Of a stretch of DNA of 14,301 bases, positions 5,396 through 11,185 are shown one piece after another. The notes under the pieces were generated by a model. That model was not told where the DNA came from, searched no databases, and saw nothing but the letters and a program-made list of their open reading frames with translations. Numbering within the stretch: position 1 is the first letter of the stretch; every line of letters starts with the position of its first letter. A program made the translations under genes and the position numbers. Location of the stretch: contig DASRBO010000017.1 in assembly GCA_035653595.1 (NCBI GenBank), forward strand, positions 1 through 14,301, given 5' to 3'. Source of the DNA: DASRBO01 sp035653595. Its GTDB lineage: Bacteria > Actinomycetota > Acidimicrobiia > Acidimicrobiales > JAJPHE01.

Positions 5396-6223
5396 TGCCG
5401 GGCCGCCCCTCGCCTCCACCCCGAGGCGCACGTCGAGGGCCAGGGTGAGACACCGGCAGCCGCCCCCTGCCTTCAGGAACTCGTCCACCGGGCAGACCTC
5501 CACCTCGAAGCCCCAGGACCGCAGCCGGTCGCCCACCCGGGCGGGGCAGCCGGGCATGACGATGCGGTCGCCGACCACAACCGAGTTGGCGCAGAACCCC
5601 AGCGCCTCCTCGTCCTCGAGGTAGAGCAGCTCGGGCACCAGGGACTCGACCACCTTGAGCCCGTAGCGGTCCAGCCCCAGAGGGGCGACCATGGCCCGGC
5701 GGTCGTCGAGGGGGCAGAAGACCAGGTCGAGGTGGTACAGGCGGGGATCGGCCAGCTCGAGGGGGCGCACCGGCGCCCCGGTGATGCGGGAGACCTCGGC
5801 GTGGGAGGCGGCGTCGGAGCGGAACCGGTACCCCGACAGCAGCGTCGGTGGGTTCGGGCCGTGGCCGCCGAAGGGCAGGGCGTCGCCGGCGCCCTCGTGC
5901 AGCACGGCCTCGGGCAGCCAGGCCACCCGGTAGCCCCGTCGGCTGAACCAGGCCACGTCGTGGTCGGTCTCGCCCCGGCGCTCGGGGTGGCGGAAGCGGG
6001 AGGGGATGAACCGGTCACCGTCCACCAGGCCGGCGTTGGCCGTGAAGACCAGGTCGGGCAGGCCGGGCACCGGATCCATCGTCTCCACCTCGGCCCCGGC
6101 CGAGCGCAGGGCGGCCACCAGTCGCTCCCACTGGGCCTGGGCCCGCTCGGGGTCGGGGTGGACCTCGTTGTGCATCCACGGGTTGATCTCGTAGGCGACC
6201 TCGAAGTGCGCCGGAGGGCACAT
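5393..6223 (-). CDS. Guanidine-modifying hydrolase: arginine dihydrolase (ArgZ-type) / dimethylargininase-like
   Basis: The 276-aa product belongs to the amidinotransferase/dimethylargininase superfamily of guanidine-cleaving pentein enzymes. It opens with MCPPAHFEVAYEINPWM, and DLVFTANAG (residues 57-65) follows. YHLDLVFCPL (163-172) provides the catalytic His164, and GGCRCLTLAL near the end provides the nucleophile, probably Cys258. The Asn63 of FTAN stands where arginine deiminases have Asp (FTRD). That substitution is reported for cyanobacterial ArgZ, which releases ornithine, two NH3 and CO2 from arginine. The neighbouring LOR/SDH gene supports the arginine dihydrolase reading, though citrulline or dimethylarginine chemistry remains possible. 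The ATG at 6223 has a poor ribosome site. A CTG at 6256, preceded by AAGGGA at 7 nt, would add 11 residues (ending RRFL). Confidence 0.85.
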   Translation of the reverse strand: MCPPAHFEVAYEINPWMHNEVHPDPERAQAQWERLVAALRSAGAEVETMDPVPGLPDLVFTANAGLVDGDRFIPSRFRHPERRGETDHDVAWFSRRGYRVAWLPEAVLHEGAGDALPFGGHGPNPPTLLSGYRFRSDAASHAEVSRITGAPVRPLELADPRLYHLDLVFCPLDDRRAMVAPLGLDRYGLKVVESLVPELLYLEDEEALGFCANSVVVGDRIVMPGCPARVGDRLRSWGFEVEVCPVDEFLKAGGGCRCLTLALDVRLGVEARGGPA

Positions 6224-6252
6224 GAGGAACCGTCGTCCCCAGCCGAGGCCGC

Positions 6253-6324
6253 TCAGCTCCGATCCCTTCGCCGCCGCCCCTGACGCTGCCGCCGCTGACC
6301 GCTCAGGCAGGAGCGGGTGGTCAT
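6253..6324 (-). other. Possible Arg-rich leader ORF between the two arginine-catabolic genes (speculative)
   Basis: A 23-codon ORF begins with an ATG that overlaps the stop of the LOR/SDH gene (ATGA). It ends at TGA 6255-6253, 29 nt before the hydrolase ATG. Nine of its 23 residues are Arg, with a run RRRR near the end, and its stop overlaps an in-frame CTG of the hydrolase (CTGA). It fills the otherwise unexplained 97-bp gap. Arg-rich shadow frames are common in DNA this rich in GC, so chance is a serious alternative. Confidence 0.22.
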
Positions 6325-7541
6325 GGGCACAGAGCCTCGGCCAGCTGGCCCAGGAACAGCCCCACATCGGTGACGATGCCGAGGGCCTGGTGGCTGCCCC
6401 GGTCGGCCAGCTTGGTGACCACGGCCTGGTTGATGTCGACGCAGTAGGTCTCCACCGAGCTGGGCAGGATGTTGCCGGTGGCGATGGCGTGCAGGGTGCT
6501 GGCCAGCATCAGCGCCACCGACACCCCGGGCACCAGCGCCCGCATGGCGTCGACGGCGGCCACCGTGTCGCTGATGACGTCGGGCAGGGGGCCGTCGTCG
6601 CGCACGGAGCCGCCCAGCACGAACGGCACTCCGGCGCGCACGCACTCGTACATCACGCCGCCGCCGATGAAGCCGGCCTCAACGGCGGCGGCGATGGAGC
6701 CGTGTCGGCGCACCTCGTTGATGACCCGTAGGTGGTTGGCGTGGCCGCCCTCGGTCGCCTTGCCCTCCCCCAGGGAGACGCCGAGAGAGGTGCCGAGCAC
6801 GTTGGACTCGATGTCGTGGGTGGCGAAGCCGTTTCCGGCGAAGAGGACGTCGATCCATCCGCCGGCCACCAGCCGGGCCACGGCCGGCCCGGCGCCGGTG
6901 TGGATCACCGCCGGCCCGCACACGGCCAGCACCCGGGTCGACGTGGTCCGGGCGGTGCGCAGCTTGTCGGCCACCTCCTGGATCACCAGCGCCTTGGGCT
7001 TCTCCGAGGAGACCTCGGAGTTCATGAACTCGAAGGCGGCCGGCCCCCGCGGTCGGTCGGGCGAGTCCACCTTGACCCCGTCGTGGCCGACCACCACCAG
7101 GTCCCCCCGCCGCACGGCGTGCATGGGCACGGTGCGGGCGGCGGCGCCGGGCCCGGCGCGGTCGACCACCAAGGCGCAGTCCATCTCCGGGTTGGCCACC
7201 TCGATCCAGCGCCGGTCGACCCGGACCCGGGTCGGCAGGTTGGTGGTGGAGTAGAAGCCCCCCGGCAGCACTCCGTCGATGTCGGCCGCCACCAGCTCGG
7301 CCTCGCCCACGTCGACCCGGTTGGCGCCGTGGATCTGGAGTGCCTCCACCAGGTTGGCCAGCACTGCGTCGTCGGACGCCGTGACCTCGATGCGGGCGGC
7401 GCTGGTGTCCGAGCTGGTCCGGCCGATGTCCACCTCGACCAGCCGGTAGTCGGCGCCGGCCTCGAGGATGAGATCGAGGACCTTGGCCAGTATGAGCGAG
7501 TCGATGATGTGGCCCTGTAGCTCGACCACCTCGGTCGCCAT
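6321..7541 (-). CDS. LOR/SDH-domain ornithine cyclodeaminase (TIGR00300 / AgrE C-terminal type)
   Basis: The 406-aa product matches the LOR/SDH bifunctional-enzyme conserved-region family (TIGR00300). This family includes archaeal ornithine cyclodeaminase and the C-terminal half of cyanobacterial AgrE/ArgZ, and converts ornithine to proline plus ammonia with bound NAD. Recognisable blocks are GGFYSTTNLPT (94-104), GPAVIHTGAGPA (209-220), AGNGFATHDIESN (235-247), GTSLGVSLGEG (250-260), GGHANHLRVINE (265-276), GGSVRDDGPLPDV (310-322) and DINQAVVTKLADRGS (369-383). It is unrelated to the mu-crystallin-type ornithine cyclodeaminase. The start ATG has GGAGG 6 nt upstream (7552-7548). The gene heads a minus-strand set with the guanidine hydrolase 97 nt downstream. 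In AgrE/ArgZ the same two domains are fused in the opposite order. Confidence 0.9.
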   Translation of the reverse strand: MATEVVELQGHIIDSLILAKVLDLILEAGADYRLVEVDIGRTSSDTSAARIEVTASDDAVLANLVEALQIHGANRVDVGEAELVAADIDGVLPGGFYSTTNLPTRVRVDRRWIEVANPEMDCALVVDRAGPGAAARTVPMHAVRRGDLVVVGHDGVKVDSPDRPRGPAAFEFMNSEVSSEKPKALVIQEVADKLRTARTTSTRVLAVCGPAVIHTGAGPAVARLVAGGWIDVLFAGNGFATHDIESNVLGTSLGVSLGEGKATEGGHANHLRVINEVRRHGSIAAAVEAGFIGGGVMYECVRAGVPFVLGGSVRDDGPLPDVISDTVAAVDAMRALVPGVSVALMLASTLHAIATGNILPSSVETYCVDINQAVVTKLADRGSHQALGIVTDVGLFLGQLAEALCP

Positions 7542-7567
7542 GGTGCACCTCCGTGCCGGTTCGCCCG

Positions 7568-7573
7568 ACGGTA
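7568..7573 (-). promoter_or_regulatory. Possible -10 box (TACCGT) of the ornithine cyclodeaminase operon
   Basis: TACCGT on the minus strand fits TANNNT. A transcript starting about 7 nt on would carry a leader of roughly 20 nt with the strong GGAGG at 7552-7548. No clear -10 box for the divergent glutamate dehydrogenase was found in the same 100-bp spacer. Confidence 0.35.
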
Positions 7574-7641
7574 CCCGGCCCGACCCGTCACCAGGCGTCT
7601 TCGGTCCCCGGTCACCCCGGCGGGCGGCGAGGTGGGCCAGG

Positions 7642-8901
7642 ATGGTGGTGGTGGCGAACAGCTACGACCCGTGGGCAGCCGTGCTCCAGCGTCTCGACGA
7701 CGCCGCCAGCCTCACCGGTCTCGACCCCGACGTGCACCGGCTGCTGCGCACCCCTCGGCGGGTGCTCGAGGTGGCCGTGCCTGTGCGCATGGACGAGGGC
7801 CACGTCGAGGTGTTCACCGGCTGGCGGGTCCACCACGACATCACCCGGGGCCCGGCCAAGGGGGGGCTGCGCTTCCACCCCCAGCTCGACGCCCGCGAGG
7901 TGGCCGCCCTGGCGGCGGAGATGACCTTCAAGACGGCGGTGGCCAACCTTCCCTTCGGCGGGGCCAAGGGCGGCGTGCGCTGCGACCCTTCCAAGCTCTC
8001 GTCGGCCGAGCTGGAGCGCCTGACCCGGCGCTACACCGTCGAGGTGCTGCCGCTGCTGGGCGAGGACCGCGACGTGCCCGCCCCCGATGTCAACACCGAC
8101 GAGCGGGTCATGGCCTGGCTCATGGACACCTTGTCCACCATCACCGGGCGGGCCGAGCCCGGGGTGGTCACCGGCAAGCCGCTGTCCATCGGCGGGACCA
8201 AGGGACACGTCGGGGCCACTTCCGCCGGGGTGGTGGTCTGCATCCGGGCCGTGTTCGCCGAAATGGACATACCGGTGGCCGGCAGCCGGGCGGTCATCCA
8301 GGGCTTCGGCAAGGTCGGCGGCCCGCTGGCCTTCCTGCTGCGGTCGGCGGGCATGCGGGTGATCGCGGTGAGCGACATCGGAGGGGCGGTCCACAATCCG
8401 GGCGGCCTCGACGTGGCCGGTCTGTCCGACCACGTGTCGGCGGCCGGCACCGTCGCCGGCTTCGCCGGGGGCGAGGTGATCGAGCCCGACGACCTCTGGG
8501 AGCTGGACTGCGAGGTGGCGGTGCCCGCCGCCCTCGAGGGGGCCATCGACGACCACGTGGCCGGACGGATGGGGGCCAAGGTGCTGGTGGAGGCGGCCAA
8601 CGGCCCGACCACACCGGGGGCGGACTCGATCTTCGACCGGCGCGACATCGTGGTGGTACCGGACATCCTGGCCAACTCCGGGGGTGTCACCGCCTCCTAC
8701 TTCGAGTGGGCCCAGGGCCGCCAGGGCTACGCCTGGGACGAGAACACGGTGGCCACCCGCCTGCGGTTGGGGATGGAGGAGGCCTTCGTGGCGGTGTGGG
8801 CCAAGGCCGAGCGGTTGGGGGTGTCGCTGCGGCGGGCCGCCTTCGCCCTGGCGGTGGAGCGGGTGGCGGAGGCGATAACCGCCCGCGGGCTGTTCCCCTA
8901 G
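7642..8901 (+). CDS. gdhA: Glu/Leu/Phe/Val-family dehydrogenase, probably glutamate dehydrogenase
   Basis: The 419-aa enzyme oxidatively deaminates glutamate to 2-oxoglutarate, or the reverse. All active-site elements are present: K73 in PAKGGLRFHP, K97 and K109 in TFKTAVANLPFGGAKGG (95-111), catalytic Asp149 in PAPDVNT, the Rossmann motif GFGKVGG (221-227), and the late PDILANSGGVTASYFEW. Length fits the hexameric bacterial class. The ATG at 7642 has GAGGTGG upstream at suitable spacing, while an earlier in-frame start would overlap the divergent gene. It faces away from the ornithine cyclodeaminase gene across 100 bp, consistent with a role at the end of arginine/proline catabolism. Specificity for glutamate over branched-chain amino acids is inferred from the overall sequence. 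Confidence 0.93.
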   Translation: MVVVANSYDPWAAVLQRLDDAASLTGLDPDVHRLLRTPRRVLEVAVPVRMDEGHVEVFTGWRVHHDITRGPAKGGLRFHPQLDAREVAALAAEMTFKTAVANLPFGGAKGGVRCDPSKLSSAELERLTRRYTVEVLPLLGEDRDVPAPDVNTDERVMAWLMDTLSTITGRAEPGVVTGKPLSIGGTKGHVGATSAGVVVCIRAVFAEMDIPVAGSRAVIQGFGKVGGPLAFLLRSAGMRVIAVSDIGGAVHNPGGLDVAGLSDHVSAAGTVAGFAGGEVIEPDDLWELDCEVAVPAALEGAIDDHVAGRMGAKVLVEAANGPTTPGADSIFDRRDIVVVPDILANSGGVTASYFEWAQGRQGYAWDENTVATRLRLGMEEAFVAVWAKAERLGVSLRRAAFALAVERVAEAITARGLFP

Positions 8902-8950
8902 ACGGTTCCCCGAGGGACCTGCCGCCGGGGGGGTCGCTCCCCGGGAACAC

Positions 8951-8966
8951 TCGAACAGATGTTCGC
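8951..8966 (+). promoter_or_regulatory. LexA binding site (SOS box) of the imuA-imuB-dnaE2 operon
   Basis: TCGAACAGATGTTCGC matches the actinobacterial/Gram-positive SOS consensus TCGAAC-N4-GTTCGA except for the last base. The arms CGAAC and GTTCG are perfectly complementary. It directly abuts the presumed -10 box and lies 15 nt before the imuA' start, so bound LexA would block RNA polymerase. DNA damage and RecA-driven LexA cleavage should induce the operon. Confidence 0.9.
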
Positions 8967-8972
8967 TAACCT
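8967..8972 (+). promoter_or_regulatory. Probable -10 box (TAACCT) of the imuA' promoter
   Basis: TAACCT follows the LexA box without a gap. The GTG start of imuA' lies 9 nt further on, leaving no room for a Shine-Dalgarno sequence, so the mRNA is probably leaderless or nearly so. No clear -35 is visible. Confidence 0.55.
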
Positions 8973-8981
8973 GGTCCCCCT

Positions 8982-9587
8982 GTGTCCCGGGTGGAGGCGG
9001 AGCTCGCCGACAGGGTCAAGCCCCTGTCGTTGGCCGGCGACCGGACCCTTCCTGTCCATGAACGGCTGAGCGGGCTGCTCCCGGACGGGCTGCGCCGGGG
9101 GGCGGTGGTGGCGGTGCAGGGCCCGGGTCGCATATCGCTCCTGCTCGCCCTGCTGGCCGGCCCGTCGGCGGCCGGCTCCTGGTGCGCCATGGTGGGCCTG
9201 CCCGAGCTCGGCCCCCTGGCCGCCGCCGAGCTGGGGGTGGACCTGGGCCGGCTGGCGCTGGTTCCCGAGCCGGGGCCCCAGTGGGCCACGGTGGCCGCCG
9301 CCCTGATCGACGGGCTCGACGTGGTCGTGCTGGGGGCGGCCCTGGGTGTCCGACCCCTCGACGCCCGCCGGCTGGTCTCCAGGGCGCGCCAGCAGGGCAC
9401 GGTGCTGGTCACCGACGGTTCCTGGCCGGAGAAGGTCGACCTCCTCCTGACCTGCCGGGCCCAGCAGTGGGACGGCCTCGAGCAGGGTTGGGGCCATCTG
9501 GAGCGCCGCTGGATCGAGGTGGACTCCAGCGGTCGGGGCTGGAACAGCCGGCAGCGCCGGCACCGGGTGGAGCTGGGGGGACGGTGA
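8982..9587 (+). CDS. imuA: ImuA'-like RecA-fold accessory protein of the SOS mutasome
   Basis: The 201-aa product is a short RecA-like protein of the kind encoded before imuB in actinobacteria. It contains a RecA-type core from about residue 28 (LSGLLPDGLRRGAVVAVQGPG) to a hydrophobic strand with VTDGSW near residue 143. The P-loop is degenerate (GPGRISLLLALL, no GK[ST]), so ATP use is doubtful. Known actinobacterial ImuA' interacts with ImuB and is needed for DnaE2-dependent mutagenesis. The start is GTG 8982, just after the LexA box and -10 element. Its TGA overlaps the GTG of imuB. Family assignment leans on gene order as well as sequence, because ImuA' proteins are poorly conserved. Confidence 0.85.
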   Translation: MSRVEAELADRVKPLSLAGDRTLPVHERLSGLLPDGLRRGAVVAVQGPGRISLLLALLAGPSAAGSWCAMVGLPELGPLAAAELGVDLGRLALVPEPGPQWATVAAALIDGLDVVVLGAALGVRPLDARRLVSRARQQGTVLVTDGSWPEKVDLLLTCRAQQWDGLEQGWGHLERRWIEVDSSGRGWNSRQRRHRVELGGR

Positions 9588-11185
9588 CCGCCCGGACCAT
9601 GGCCATCTGGTGCCCGCAGTGGTCCATCCGGGCCAGCGGGGCGTCACCCGGGCTGCGGGTGGCGGTGCTGCGCTCCGGCCGGGTGGCGGTGGCGTCGGCC
9701 CCGGCGGCGGCCGAGGGGGTGAGGCTGGGACAGCGCCGGCGCCAGGCCGAGTCGCTCTGCCCCGGCCTGGTGGTGCTGGCCGACGACCCCGGACGCGACG
9801 CCCGTTGCTTCGAGACGGTGGTGGCGGCGGTGGCCCGCTTCTGCCCCCTGGTGGAGGTGACCAGGCCGGGCCTGTGCTCCCTGCCGGCCAGGGGCCCGTC
9901 CCGCTACTTCGGAGGAGAGGAGGAGCTGGCCGCGGTGGTGGCCCGGGCGGTGGACGAGGCCAGCCCGGGCGGTCCCGAGGGAGGCCCGCCCTGCCGGGTG
10001 GGGGTGGCCGACGGTCCGGTGGTGGCGGCGGTGGCCGCCCGCCGGCGGGCCCTGGTGGCGGCGGGGCCCACCGCCACCGCCGCCTTCCTCTCCCCTCTGG
10101 CCATCGCCGAGGTCCTGGCCGGGCTGGAGACCATGGACGCGGCCGCCGAGCCGACCGAGCTGGCCCAGCTGGCCGACCTGCTGGGCCGGCTGGGCATAAG
10201 GACCATGGGCGAGCTGGCCGGGCTCCCCGCTCCCCAGGTGCTGGCCCGCTTCGGTTGGCGGGGGGCGGCGATCCACCGTCTGGCCCACGGCCAGGACGAC
10301 CGCGCCCTCGACGCCCGCCGCCCGCCCGAGGACCTGACCGTGGCCGCCGAGCTCGACCCGCCGGTGGATCGGGTGGACATGGCCGCCTTCGCCGGCAAGC
10401 GGCTGGCCGACCAGCTGCACACCGAGCTGGACCGAAGAGGCCTGCGGTGCCGGCGGGTGCGCATCGAGGCCGAAACCGAGCACGGCGAGGTGCGCTCGCG
10501 CTCCTGGCGCCACGACGGCAGCTTCAACGCCGCCATGCTGGCCGAACGGGTGCGCTGGCAGCTGGAGGGCTGGCTCACCGAGCCGGCCACCGGATCGGGG
10601 GACGGACGGCCGACCGCCGGCGTGTCGCGGCTGGCCCTGGTGCCGGAGGAGGTGGTGCCGGACGAGGGCAGCCAGCAGAGGTTCTGGGGCGGGGTGGCCG
10701 AGGCCGACCTGCAGGCCGGCCGGGCGCTGGCCCGGGTGCAGGCGCTGCTGGGGCCGGAGTCGGTGCTGACGGCGGTGGCCGGAGGCGGACGGGGCCCGCT
10801 GGACCGGGTGAGGCTGGTGCCGTGGGGGGACGAGCGGGATCCCTCCCGGCCGGCCGATCCCCCCTGGCCCGGCCGGGTCCCCTCGCCGCTGCCGGCGGTG
10901 GTGCTGGTCCGACCGGCGCCGGCCGAGCTGGTGGACGAGGAGGGACGCGTCCTTACCGTCGGCGGCCGGGGACTGCCCGGAGGCGCCCCCCGCCGGCTGT
11001 CGGTCGCCGGGGGACCGGCGGAGGAGGTGATGGCCTGGTCGGCCCCCTGGCCCTGCCATGAACGGTGGTGGGATCCCGCCTCGGAGCGTCGGCGGGCCCG
11101 GATGCAGGTGCTCACCGACGCCGGGCGGGCGGTGCTGCTCATGGTGGAGAAGGGCCGCTGGGTGGTGGAGGCGGCCTACGAATGA
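9584..11185 (+). CDS. imuB: ImuB, catalytically inactive Y-family polymerase homologue of the mutasome
   Basis: The 533-aa protein has Y-family polymerase architecture but lacks its catalytic acids. The opening strand reads MAIWCPQW (residues 6-13) instead of the D-x-D-x-F type motif, and the region around LCSLPARGPSRYFGG (97-111) lacks the S-x-DE pair. A helix-hairpin-helix-like segment (LGIRTMGELAGLP, 203-215) and a little-finger domain follow. QQRFWG (364-369, bases 10673-10690) aligns with the beta-clamp motif QLPLWG of mycobacterial ImuB. A roughly 150-residue C-terminal part probably contacts ImuA' and DnaE2. The GTG at 9584 overlaps the imuA' stop (GTGA); ATG 9599 is the alternative. 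The protein acts as the adaptor that brings DnaE2 to the clamp. Confidence 0.94.
   Translation: MTARTMAIWCPQWSIRASGASPGLRVAVLRSGRVAVASAPAAAEGVRLGQRRRQAESLCPGLVVLADDPGRDARCFETVVAAVARFCPLVEVTRPGLCSLPARGPSRYFGGEEELAAVVARAVDEASPGGPEGGPPCRVGVADGPVVAAVAARRRALVAAGPTATAAFLSPLAIAEVLAGLETMDAAAEPTELAQLADLLGRLGIRTMGELAGLPAPQVLARFGWRGAAIHRLAHGQDDRALDARRPPEDLTVAAELDPPVDRVDMAAFAGKRLADQLHTELDRRGLRCRRVRIEAETEHGEVRSRSWRHDGSFNAAMLAERVRWQLEGWLTEPATGSGDGRPTAGVSRLALVPEEVVPDEGSQQRFWGGVAEADLQAGRALARVQALLGPESVLTAVAGGGRGPLDRVRLVPWGDERDPSRPADPPWPGRVPSPLPAVVLVRPAPAELVDEEGRVLTVGGRGLPGGAPRRLSVAGGPAEEVMAWSAPWPCHERWWDPASERRRARMQVLTDAGRAVLLMVEKGRWVVEAAYE

Noticed and set aside
8902..8950. Terminator after glutamate dehydrogenase
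   Set aside because: Only interrupted short complementarity is present (GTTCCC with GGGAAC about 30 nt apart) and no T-tract, so it is not strong enough to annotate.
9644..11059. Long minus-strand frames (up to 471 codons) opposite imuB
   Set aside because: The composition is that of antisense shadow frames, with no recognisable family or start context. imuB explains the region.
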